A DNA stretch of 6,046 bases from Dehalococcoidia bacterium (GTDB taxonomy: Bacteria; Chloroflexota; Dehalococcoidia; GIF9; AB-539-J10). Each line of letters starts with the position of its first letter. Positions within the stretch are counted from its first letter, which is position 1. The stretch spans positions 1 to 6,046 of the forward strand of contig JAOUDT010000083.1 of NCBI GenBank assembly GCA_029859145.1. Direction: 5' to 3'. The notes under the pieces are model-generated. The model was not told the DNA's origin. It searched no databases and worked only from the letters and a program-made list of their open reading frames with translations. A program made the position numbers and the translations under genes. Shown in pieces: positions 1 through 6,046 of the stretch.

Positions 1-1262
1 TCCACATGCTTCGTATAATAACCATAATCAAAGAGAGAATTCAGTTCCTTTCTGCTCAGATGATGACTTACTCTTTTATCTGCCTCAAGCAAGCTCAGAA
101 AGGCTTTTCTTTTCTCCCAGGCTTTCATGGCGTTGTCTTGCACTATTTTGTAGGCCTCTTCACGTGCTAGGCCTTTGTCTATCAAGGCGAGCAGCACTCG
201 TTGAGAGAATATGACCCCCTGGGTGAGTTCGATGTTATGACGCATGTTCTCCGGATAAACCCTGAGTCCTTTCATTATGGAGGCAAACATAGACAGCATA
301 TAATCCAGCGCCAGACACGAGTCGGGCAGGATAATTCGCTCTGTCGAGGAGTGACTGATGTCACGTTCGTGCCACAAGGAGATGTTCTCCAGAGAAGTTA
401 GGGCATGGCCTCTTATCAATCTGGCCAGTCCGCAGATACGCTCACAAAGCTCGGGATTTCTCTTATGAGGCATTGCCGAGGAGCCTGTTTGTCCAGCTTC
501 GAAAGGTTCTTCAACTTCCCGCACCTCCGTTCGCTGGAGCCCTCTAATTTCGGTGGCAAATTTCTCTAGCGAGCCGGCGGCAATAGCCAGCGTGGTAACA
601 AACTGGGCATGGCGATCGCGCTGGACTATCTGGCTCGATACGGGAGCCGGTGCAAGCCCTAGCTTGGTACAGGCTATTCTCTCAACCTCGGGAGGTACAG
701 TAGCATAGGTGCCTACTGCGCCCGATATTTTACCCACACAGATATTTTTCCTAGCTTCAGCCAGCCTTTGAGCATTGCGCTTCATCTCTTCAGCCCACAG
801 AGCCATCTTCAAGCCAAAGGTAGTCGGCTCGGCGTGAACCCCATGAGTCCGCCCCATCATAAGGGTGTATTTGTGCTCTATAGCCTTGCTTTCCAGTACC
901 GATACAAGCTCGGCTACATCTTTGGCCAAGATATCTACCGCCTGTGTCAATTGCAAGCCCAAGGCGGTGTCCATAACATCCGAAGAAGTGAGACCAAGAT
1001 GAACAAAGCGTGACTCTGTGCCCAGGCTTTCAGCCACCGATTTAAGAAAAGCCGTCATATCATGGTGGGTAACCTTCAGAAATTTGGCAATACGATCTAA
1101 GTTGTAGCGGGCTTGCTTTATTTTGACCATATCTTTTCGTGGAATTTCACCCAGTTCAGCCCACGCCTCACAAACAGCTATCTCCACCTTAAGCCACAGG
1201 TCGAACTTATTTTCCTCAGACCATACTTCTTTCATCTCAGGTCTGGAGTATCGCTCAATCAT
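1..1262 (-). CDS. purB: Adenylosuccinate lyase, C-terminus cut by window edge
   Basis: This enzyme cleaves SAICAR to AICAR plus fumarate in IMP synthesis, and adenylosuccinate to AMP plus fumarate in the AMP branch. It is a cytoplasmic member of the fumarase/aspartase superfamily. Visible are 420 codons from ATG at 1262, with no stop before the edge. The last residues (LFDYGYYTKHV) resemble the usual end of the family, so only about 10-15 residues should be missing. Seen: HHD with His67, HLGLTSSDVMDTA from His88, GRTHGVHAEPTTFG with His140, and the flexible signature loop GSSAMPHKRNP at residues 260-270 with its catalytic serine. The three histidines sit one residue before B. subtilis His68, His89 and His141, as I recall that numbering. 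The start has an AGAGGA ribosome site 4 bases upstream, lying over the end of purE, which suggests translational coupling. Nothing looks damaged. Confidence 0.96.
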   Translation of the reverse strand, partial: MIERYSRPEMKEVWSEENKFDLWLKVEIAVCEAWAELGEIPRKDMVKIKQARYNLDRIAKFLKVTHHDMTAFLKSVAESLGTESRFVHLGLTSSDVMDTALGLQLTQAVDILAKDVAELVSVLESKAIEHKYTLMMGRTHGVHAEPTTFGLKMALWAEEMKRNAQRLAEARKNICVGKISGAVGTYATVPPEVERIACTKLGLAPAPVSSQIVQRDRHAQFVTTLAIAAGSLEKFATEIRGLQRTEVREVEEPFEAGQTGSSAMPHKRNPELCERICGLARLIRGHALTSLENISLWHERDISHSSTERIILPDSCLALDYMLSMFASIMKGLRVYPENMRHNIELTQGVIFSQRVLLALIDKGLAREEAYKIVQDNAMKAWEKRKAFLSLLEADKRVSHHLSRKELNSLFDYGYYTKHV

Positions 1263-1263
1263 A

Positions 1264-1728
1264 TTATCCTCTTGCTAATTCCTGCCTATATTTACGATAC
1301 GCTTCTTTTATTTCCTTATGTTCGATGGCCAAAATCTGGGCGGCCAGCAAGGCAGCATTCTTGGCTCCGCTTGCCCCAATACCCATACAAGCTACCGGCA
1401 CTCCCCCCGGCATCTGGCTTATGGAGAGCAAAGCATCAATGCCTTTTAGTTCACTGGTGGGCAGGGGCACACCGATTACGGGCAAAGCTGTCCAGCTAGC
1501 TAGGACACCGGGAAGATGAGCCGCATAACCAGCCGCGGCGATGATAACTTTGAGTCCCTTCTTCTCCGCCTCCAAGCCATACTCCCTTACCTTCTCGGAT
1601 TTTCTATGGGCTGAGATAATAGACAGCTCATAATCAATGCCCAGCTGCTTCAGCATATCCAGTGCCGGCTTTATCAGTTCGCTATCCGTCTTACTGCCTA
1701 TGACCACGCCAACCAATGTCATTGCCAT
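1264..1728 (-). CDS. purE: N5-carboxyaminoimidazole ribonucleotide mutase (class I-like PurE)
   Basis: PurE converts N5-CAIR to CAIR in de novo purine synthesis, usually acting after PurK in bacteria. The 154-residue protein has the single-domain PurE fold signals in order: GSKTDSE (residues 11-17), SAHR (39-42, with His41), AAGYAAHLPG (65-74), LPVIGVP (82-88), and the DALLSISQMPGGVPV segment (98-112). AAHLPG and QMPGGVPV point to the class I (mutase) type rather than the CO2-using class II carboxylase. Several positions in these motifs differ from the usual class I consensus: SAHRKS for SAHRTP, AAAGYAAH for AGAGGAAH, and GSKTDSE for GS-SDW. The start is ambiguous. GGGAG lies 4 bases before the first ATG (1728) and 10 bases before a second ATG (1722), so the protein may be 152 or 154 residues. 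It lies 25 bases after purD and 1 base before purB. No purK is visible. Confidence 0.94.
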   Translation of the reverse strand: MAMTLVGVVIGSKTDSELIKPALDMLKQLGIDYELSIISAHRKSEKVREYGLEAEKKGLKVIIAAAGYAAHLPGVLASWTALPVIGVPLPTSELKGIDALLSISQMPGGVPVACMGIGASGAKNAALLAAQILAIEHKEIKEAYRKYRQELARG

Positions 1729-1753
1729 GTAACTCCCAAGCTCTATTTGGTGC

Positions 1754-3037
1754 TCAGGGTTTAGATTCTATCCCATCCATTTCTCTCAAAGCAATGTCTT
1801 TACGATAGTAGCCGCCGTCGAAGTGAATACTGGGGATGTTGCGGTAGACCTTTTCTCGAGCCTCAACCATGTCCCTGCCCACACCTACTACGGTGAGTAC
1901 TCGCCCGCCGTCGGTATAGATTGTGCCGTCATTTCCCAACTTGGTACCAGCATGGAAAACCAGCACATCCTTATCTACACTATCTATCCCTTGTATAGGA
2001 AAACCGGTCTTATAGCTGCCAGGATAGCCACCCGAGGACATTACCACTCCAACGCAATACTCGGAACCCCACTCTATTTTCACACGGTCAAGGTTGCCCC
2101 GGACTACTGCCACAAGTATATCCACCAGGTCGCTTTTGAGAAGAGGTAAAACGACCTGAGTCTCCGGGTCGCCAAAACGAGCATTGAATTCCAGCACCAC
2201 TGGCTCTCCGTCGTCAATCATTAACCCGGCATAGAGCACTCCCTTATAGGGCAGGCCTTCCTTAGCCATTGCCTTCACAGTCGGCAACAAAACATCCCTG
2301 GCTACCTTTTCGGTCATCTCGGCAGAGAAGAAACCCGGTGGGCTGTAACTTCCCATGCCTCCAGTGTTGGAACCCTGGTCGCCATCCCCGATCTTCTTAT
2401 AGTCGCAGGCTGGCACCATAGCTGAGACTGTTCTTCCGTCAGTGAAAGCTATGAGGCTGACCTCTCGACCCCTGAGATATTCATCAATTACTACCCTATC
2501 TCCGGCGGAGCCGAAAATCTTGGCTTCCATAATATCGCCAACAGCCTTATCAGCCTCCGCCAAGGAATTGGCGATGACCACACCTTTGCCGGCCGCTAAT
2601 CCATCGGCCTTGATGACAAAAGGCGGACGCTGTTTTCGAAGATATTCCCGAGCCTCAGAATACGAAGAAAAAACAGCGCCTTGGGGACAGGGAATGCCAT
2701 ATTTCTCCATCAGGTTTCGGGCAAAAACCTTGCTAGATTCGATCTGGGTAGCTGCTTGAGTGGGGCCGAAAATAGGAATGCCCAACCTATCAAAATAGTC
2801 CACTATGCCTGAAGCTAGCGGAGCCTCAGGGCCGACAATGACAAGGTCAACGCCTTTTTCTTTAGCGGCCTTGCCCAGCCCTTCTATATCGGTGGGACGC
2901 AAATTCAGATTTTCCGCTGTGGCGGCCGTGCCAGCATTCCCGGGCGCAGCGAAGACTTTCGCCACCCTGGGACTCTGTGCAATCTTCCAGACTAAGGTAT
3001 GTTCCCTGCCTCCACTTCCAACGACCAGTATCTTCAA
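1754..3037 (-). CDS. purD: Phosphoribosylamine--glycine ligase (GAR synthetase)
   Basis: PurD joins phosphoribosylamine and glycine with ATP to form GAR, the second step of IMP synthesis. The 427-residue protein has the normal length of the monofunctional bacterial enzyme and an ATP-grasp layout. It has an N-terminal GSGGREHTL (residues 7-15), VIVGPEAPL (67-75), the ATP-grasp segments VIKADGLAAGKGVVIA (141-156) and DEYLRGREVSLIAF (185-198), the glycine-rich GDGDQGSNTGGMGSYSP (217-233), and the family signature EFNARFGDPETQ (283-294). The C-terminal domain ends in the expected GYYRKDIALRE stretch. The start is TTG at 3037. No ATG is available before the conserved MKILVVGSGG N-terminus, and translation from this TTG gives exactly the family start. 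Only a weak purine-rich GAGAGTG lies upstream, so initiation may be modest. It is the first gene of the tight purD-purE-purB run and follows guaA after 241 bases. Confidence 0.96.
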   Translation of the reverse strand: MKILVVGSGGREHTLVWKIAQSPRVAKVFAAPGNAGTAATAENLNLRPTDIEGLGKAAKEKGVDLVIVGPEAPLASGIVDYFDRLGIPIFGPTQAATQIESSKVFARNLMEKYGIPCPQGAVFSSYSEAREYLRKQRPPFVIKADGLAAGKGVVIANSLAEADKAVGDIMEAKIFGSAGDRVVIDEYLRGREVSLIAFTDGRTVSAMVPACDYKKIGDGDQGSNTGGMGSYSPPGFFSAEMTEKVARDVLLPTVKAMAKEGLPYKGVLYAGLMIDDGEPVVLEFNARFGDPETQVVLPLLKSDLVDILVAVVRGNLDRVKIEWGSEYCVGVVMSSGGYPGSYKTGFPIQGIDSVDKDVLVFHAGTKLGNDGTIYTDGGRVLTVVGVGRDMVEAREKVYRNIPSIHFDGGYYRKDIALREMDGIESKP

Positions 3038-3064
3038 GGTTCACTCTCGCGCATCAGTCTTTAC

Positions 3065-3070
3065 AGTATA
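3065..3070 (-). promoter_or_regulatory. Possible -10 element ahead of purD
   Basis: On the minus strand TATACT matches five of six bases of the sigma-70 -10 consensus and would place a transcript start about 20 bases before the purD TTG. No convincing -35 is found at 16-18 bases (GAAGTG, GGAAGT and AGGAAG are all poor), and there is no TGn extension. It could give purD-purE-purB a promoter separate from guaA, but the evidence is weak. Confidence 0.2.
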
Positions 3071-3182
3071 GATGTGCTAGGTCCTCCACTTCCTGACTTA
3101 ACGTTAGTTTCTGGAAAGATAGCCCTGGAGAAGACATTGGGAGTTACCACTAGTGACGGCCGGTCTCAGCACCAGAGAATAC

Positions 3183-3248
3183 CTACCGCTTCTTCTTCTG
3201 CTTCTTTCTATTCTTCCTGACACCCTTTAGTTTTACTCTGTGTGACAT
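3183..3248 (-). CDS. Possible 21-residue Lys/Arg-rich peptide, unrecognised
   Basis: This is a short ORF from ATG to TAG between guaA and purD. It begins MSHRVKLKGV and continues into a run of Lys and Arg broken only by Asn and Gln. Twelve of 21 residues are Lys or Arg, with no acidic residue. An AAGGAG lies 13 bases upstream, further than ideal. The ATG is in frame with the guaA stop, with ten sense codons between, so stop readthrough would also produce it. Tiny, very basic proteins in bacteria are often ribosomal or nucleic-acid binding, but I cannot match this one to a family. The simpler explanation is a polypurine (GAA/AAG) tract that reads as Lys/Arg by chance. Confidence 0.25.
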   Translation of the reverse strand: MSHRVKLKGVRKNRKKQKKKR

Positions 3249-3278
3249 GTGACTGCAAAATCTCCTTGAATTTGACCC

Positions 3279-4943
3279 TTACTCCCATTCTATAGTTGCC
3301 GGCGGCTTACTGGTGATATCATAAACCACTCTGTTGACACTAGGAATCTCATTGACTATGCGGTCAGATATTGTAGCGAGAAGATCGTGAGGCAGGCGAG
3401 CCCAATCAGCAGTCATGGCATCTTCACTGGTCACAGCCCTGACCGCCACCAGGTAGCCATAGGTCCTGTAATCGCCCATAACGCCAACACTCTTGACATC
3501 AATAAGCACCGCAAAGCTTTGCCAAAGCTGGCGATAAAGATTGGCTTTTTTGATTTCACTCATCAAGATCCAGTCAGCGGCACGGAGTATCTCCAGCTTC
3601 TCTCTGGTAACCTCACCGATGATGCGAATCGCGAGGCCGGGTCCCGGAAAAGGCTGCCGCCAGACTCTATCCTCGGGCAAGCCTAGAGCCAACCCCACCT
3701 GTCGAACTTCGTCCTTAAACAAATACCTCAGGGGCTCAATAAGAGTGAAATTCATATTGGCGGGTAGCCCACCCACATTGTGATGGCTCTTTATCTTGGC
3801 AGCAGCTTTGGTATCTGTGGAGGTACTTTCGATGACATCAGGATAAAGCGTGCCTTGGGCTAGAAAGTCAATCTTACCTAATTTGGCTGCCTCTTCCTCA
3901 AAAATCTGGATGAACTCGTTTCCGACCAAGTGTCGCTTCCGTTCCGGATCGCTGACCCCCTTGAGTCGGTCCAAGAATCTATCGGTAGCGTCTATATAAA
4001 CTACATCCATTTTGAGGTTACGTTTGAATGTACTAAGCACCCTCTCCGGTTCATCACGACGCAATAAGCCGTTGTTGATAAAGATACAAGTTAAATTATT
4101 GCCGATAGCACGGTCAATAAGGGTAGCAGTCACTGCCGAATCGACTCCTCCAGAAAGAGCACAGACTACTCTTCCAGCGCCTACTTGCTCTTTGATCTTA
4201 TCTACGCTCTCGGCTATAAAATTGGCCGGTGTCCAGTTGCCCTGGCACCCGCATATTTTCAACACAAAATTCTGGAATATGGTTTTCCCGTGAGCCGTGT
4301 GGACTACCTCAGGGTGAAACTGCAGCCCGTAAATATTGTTGTCTTTGCCTATGACAGCAAACGGTGAGTTTTCAGTATAAGCCAGTGTCTTGAAGCCAGG
4401 AGGCAATTCTGTTACTTGGTCACCATGGCTCATCCACACAGGAAAAGATGATGGAAGACCGCCAAAAAGAGGACAGCCTTCAGCGCTTATATGCATGATT
4501 GTGTGGCCGTATTCGCGCTTTGTTCCCTGGGTCACCTGGCCACCCAAGTGATAAGCAATAGCAAACATCCCGTAACAGATGCCCATTACTGGTAGACGGC
4601 TCTCATAAATATAGGGTAAGGGCAAGGGAGCGCCGGAATCATAAACGCTAGCCGGACCTCCTGAGAGGATAAATCCCCGTGGGTTAAGGGGAGCTATTCT
4701 CTCCCAAGGTGTATCGTAGGACACAACTTCACAATAAACATGACATTCCCGCACCCGTCTGGCAATGAGCATACTATATTGAGACCCAAAGTCGAGCACT
4801 ACTATAGTCTCACGCTCGGTGGGAGGGAGCTTAGGCCCAACTACAGGTTGCTCGCCGCGCAACTCTTTGGCTAGCCCCAGATAGGTAGAGACTTCAATAT
4901 CGTCGCTGGCAGCAATTCTGTGGCTTTCTACCTTCTTCTTCAT
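3279..4943 (-). CDS. guaA: GMP synthase (glutamine-hydrolysing)
   Basis: GuaA aminates XMP to GMP using ATP and glutamine, the last step of the guanine branch. The 554-residue protein has all the domains in order. A class I glutaminase begins at VVLDFGSQYS (residues 48-57), with nucleophile Cys123 in GICYGMF and the pair His210/Glu212 in FHPEV. An ATP-pyrophosphatase domain has the SGGVDS loop at 264-269. The C-terminal XMP-binding and dimer domain contains PFPGPGLAIR (431-440) and ends in the typical PPATIEWE. Two things are odd. About 46 residues precede the glutaminase core, where most family members start almost at once, and the ATG at 4943 has no ribosome site. Also, the usual Gln after GICYGM is Phe127. 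A TTG at 4862 would shorten the extension by 27 residues but has no better ribosome site. The gene leads the leftward purine group and diverges from tsaC. Confidence 0.96.
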   Translation of the reverse strand: MKKKVESHRIAASDDIEVSTYLGLAKELRGEQPVVGPKLPPTERETIVVLDFGSQYSMLIARRVRECHVYCEVVSYDTPWERIAPLNPRGFILSGGPASVYDSGAPLPLPYIYESRLPVMGICYGMFAIAYHLGGQVTQGTKREYGHTIMHISAEGCPLFGGLPSSFPVWMSHGDQVTELPPGFKTLAYTENSPFAVIGKDNNIYGLQFHPEVVHTAHGKTIFQNFVLKICGCQGNWTPANFIAESVDKIKEQVGAGRVVCALSGGVDSAVTATLIDRAIGNNLTCIFINNGLLRRDEPERVLSTFKRNLKMDVVYIDATDRFLDRLKGVSDPERKRHLVGNEFIQIFEEEAAKLGKIDFLAQGTLYPDVIESTSTDTKAAAKIKSHHNVGGLPANMNFTLIEPLRYLFKDEVRQVGLALGLPEDRVWRQPFPGPGLAIRIIGEVTREKLEILRAADWILMSEIKKANLYRQLWQSFAVLIDVKSVGVMGDYRTYGYLVAVRAVTSEDAMTADWARLPHDLLATISDRIVNEIPSVNRVVYDITSKPPATIEWE

Positions 4944-4970
4944 GGCAGATTTACGGCGGTGGATGCATTC

Positions 4971-4999
4971 AGCTTACCATTATCCTGAACTATTATCAA
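4971..4999 (-). promoter_or_regulatory. Candidate guaA promoter
   Basis: On the minus strand TTGATA (4999-4994) matches the -35 consensus at five of six bases. It is followed 17 bases later by TAAGCT (4976-4971), a poor -10 with three of six matches. A GATAAT closer to the -35 is a better -10 but has wrong spacing. Transcription would begin roughly 20 bases before the annotated guaA ATG. No purine riboswitch or clear operator was recognised here. Confidence 0.3.
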
Positions 5000-5090
5000 C
5001 CGAGCTAGGTTAGGCCTTTTCTCCCCCTCCAATCTTTATCACTCGCGGTTGAAGCCTGCCAAGATTTCGAATGTAGGAACAAGAGAACTT

Positions 5091-5118
5091 CTGACCCAGA
5101 CAAGCAGCGTGCTATACT
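5091..5118 (+). promoter_or_regulatory. Candidate tsaC-rpiB promoter with extended -10
   Basis: CTGACC (5091-5096) matches four of six -35 consensus bases. After a 16-base spacer comes TATACT (5113-5118), a five-of-six -10, preceded by TGC, so it forms an extended -10 (TGnTATAAT type). The predicted start of transcription, about 5125, lies only some 7 bases before the tsaC ATG at 5132. This is the best promoter-like sequence in the window. Confidence 0.5.
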
Positions 5119-5131
5119 AACACTAGCAGAG

Positions 5132-5752
5132 ATGGGTGTCCCACAACGAGAAATCAGGAAAGGAGTCAGAATCCTTCGAAGGGGCGGGGTAATCGCCTTC
5201 CCTACTGACACGGTCTACGGCCTGGGGGCTGACGTCTTCAATGCCAGAGCTGTGGAAAGGGTTTATGAGATAAAAAACAGACCCCAAAATCAGCAATTTC
5301 CCTTGCTTATCGCTGATGTAGAGCAATTGACCACTCTGGCCGAGCCAATACCGGAAATCGCTTGGCTTCTGGCCAGGCGCTTTTGGCCTGGCGGGCTGAC
5401 TCTAGTTCTGTCAAAAAAAGATTCGTTGCCTGCCTATCTAGCCTCAGGACCCACCATAGCGGTGCGTGTTCCTAACCACCCTGTCTGTCTGGCTCTCATA
5501 AAAGGCTTGGGAAACGCCATAACCGGAACCAGTGCCAATACTAGTGGCCGGCCAGCTGCCTTGACCGCCGATGAAGTCAGCCAACAGTTAGAAGGAGAGA
5601 TCGACCTTGTCATCAACGGAGGCAAATGTCCTGGCGGCAAGGAATCCACAATAGTGGATATCACACGCGAACCGCCGACAATTTTGCGCCCTGGCATCAT
5701 ACCATCGAATGGAATTGAGAAGGCATATAAGGAATACGTGGAGGCAAAGTGA
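5132..5752 (+). CDS. tsaC: L-threonylcarbamoyladenylate synthase (TsaC/YrdC, short form)
   Basis: This protein makes threonylcarbamoyl-AMP from threonine, bicarbonate and ATP. TsaD and partners then transfer the group to A37 of ANN-decoding tRNAs as t6A. The 206-residue protein is a lone YrdC domain and lacks the C-terminal Sua5 extension. Seen in order: FPTDTVYGLGAD (23-34), the basic KNRP (48-51) where the family has K-x-R, FWPGGLTLVL (84-93), VRVPNHP (111-117), TGTSANTSG (131-139) and GGKCPGGKESTIVD (163-176). These line the nucleotide and threonine pocket in known structures. The ATG at 5132 gives the usual distance to the conserved GGVIAFPTDT. It has no Shine-Dalgarno, and a promoter ends only 13 bases upstream. 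The stop overlaps the rpiB start as GTGA, so the two genes are probably cotranscribed. A YciO-type paralogue is possible, but the motifs are closer to TsaC. Confidence 0.92.
   Translation: MGVPQREIRKGVRILRRGGVIAFPTDTVYGLGADVFNARAVERVYEIKNRPQNQQFPLLIADVEQLTTLAEPIPEIAWLLARRFWPGGLTLVLSKKDSLPAYLASGPTIAVRVPNHPVCLALIKGLGNAITGTSANTSGRPAALTADEVSQQLEGEIDLVINGGKCPGGKESTIVDITREPPTILRPGIIPSNGIEKAYKEYVEAK
5740..5744 (+). promoter_or_regulatory. Ribosome site supporting the rpiB GTG start
   Basis: GGAGG inside the last codons of tsaC lies 4 bases before GTG at 5749. It supports that GTG as the rpiB start and suggests translational coupling across the 4-base overlap. Confidence 0.6.
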
Positions 5753-6046
5753 CTGGCATTGCCATAGGTTGTGATCACCGCGGATTTGCTTTAAAGGAGC
5801 TAATTATACCTCGCCTGCAAAAGGCAGGCCGTAGCTATCAAGACTTCGGCTGCTACGGCACCGACCCTGTGGATTATCCTGACATCGCCCAGAAGGTCGG
5901 CGACGCAGTGGCATCAGGCAAGTCTGAACAAGGCATTCTGATATGTAGTACGGGCATAGGCATGAGCATCGCCGCTAACAAAATAAGGGGTATAAGGGCG
6001 GCTTTGTGCTGCGATGTTTTTGCGGCACAACGGGCCCGCCAGCACA
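5749..6046 (+). CDS. rpiB: Ribose-5-phosphate isomerase B, cut by window edge
   Basis: RpiB (the LacAB/RpiB family) interconverts ribose-5-phosphate and ribulose-5-phosphate in the pentose phosphate pathway. Ninety-nine codons are present and roughly 40-50 should lie beyond the edge. Seen: IAIGCDHRGFALK (residues 4-16) with the phosphate- and sugar-binding Asp9-His10, VDYPD (41-45), and GILICSTGIGMSIAANK (62-78) with catalytic Cys66. Further on are GIRAALC (81-87) and the RQH ending in His99. Cys66 and His99 fall at the same numbers as in E. coli RpiB, as I recall them, which supports the GTG start at 5749. Gly after the catalytic Cys is replaced by Ser67, and the usual ALCHD reads ALCCD. Either could be lineage variation, and the LacA/LacB or allose-6-phosphate branch cannot be excluded from this fragment. 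It is cotranslated with tsaC. Confidence 0.93.
   Translation, partial: MTGIAIGCDHRGFALKELIIPRLQKAGRSYQDFGCYGTDPVDYPDIAQKVGDAVASGKSEQGILICSTGIGMSIAANKIRGIRAALCCDVFAAQRARQH

Noticed and set aside
1113..1499. Plus-strand open frame of 128 codons opposite purB and purE.
   Set aside because: It is an antisense shadow of two well-supported genes, and its translation shows no family likeness.
3097..3106. TAACGTTA palindrome in the guaA-purD gap.
   Set aside because: It is an eight-base self-complement with no loop and no second copy nearby, so it cannot form a terminator hairpin and is expected by chance.
3148..3163. CCACTAGTGACGGCCG resembles a stretch of common TA-cloning vector polylinkers (remembered as CCACTAGTAACGGCCG).
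   Set aside because: One base differs, the likeness stops at both ends, and the flanks run without a break into native genes. It is too short to call vector contamination and is probably chance.
2999..3220. Plus-strand open frame of 73 codons across the purD start and the gap.
   Set aside because: It overlaps the conserved purD N-terminus on the opposite strand, has Ser-rich low-information sequence, and has no ribosome site or recognisable domain.
4944..5040. Possible purine riboswitch or regulator box ahead of guaA.
   Set aside because: I found no purine-aptamer-like conserved core and no paired stems followed by a T-run. The candidate guaA leader is only about 20 bases.
5109..5123. Imperfect palindrome GTGCTATACTAACAC over the tsaC -10.
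   Set aside because: Only five of seven base pairs match and the core is the promoter box itself. This is not enough to call an operator.
5434..5778. Minus-strand open frame of 114 codons opposite tsaC.
   Set aside because: The plus-strand tsaC motifs explain this DNA fully. The antisense frame has no supporting features.

Overview
The window is ordinary bacterial housekeeping DNA with two back-to-back gene groups. Bacterial TsaC and RpiB proteins, Shine-Dalgarno-like sites, GTG and TTG starts and tight gene packing point to a bacterium. By eye the G+C content is close to half. The protein style could fit Chloroflexota (Dehalococcoidia-like), but that is only an impression and needs a database search. 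I see no RNA genes, insertion sequences, CRISPR arrays, prophage genes or attachment sites.

Leftward group (minus strand, bases 4943 down to 1): guaA (GMP synthase), a 241-base gap holding one possible tiny basic ORF and a weak promoter candidate, then purD, purE and purB. The last three are close-packed: 25 bases lie between purD and purE and 1 base between purE and purB. The purB C-terminus runs off the left edge, missing perhaps 10-15 residues. PurD, PurE and PurB carry out three steps of de novo IMP synthesis. PurB also completes the AMP branch and GuaA completes the GMP branch, so the cluster reaches both purine end products. The other pur genes and guaB are not in the window.

Rightward group (plus strand, bases 5132 to 6046): tsaC (threonylcarbamoyl-AMP synthase, for tRNA t6A) overlaps by 4 bases with rpiB (ribose-5-phosphate isomerase B), which is cut by the right edge after 99 codons. 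RpiB supplies ribose-5-phosphate, the precursor of PRPP, so it has a metabolic link to the purine genes across the divergent 188-base intergenic region.

No new system is evident. Points worth a second look are a 21-residue Lys/Arg-rich ORF in frame with the guaA stop codon, an unusual N-terminal extension and a Gln-to-Phe change at the glutaminase motif of GuaA, altered signature motifs in PurE, and a tsaC promoter so close to its ATG that the mRNA may be nearly leaderless.
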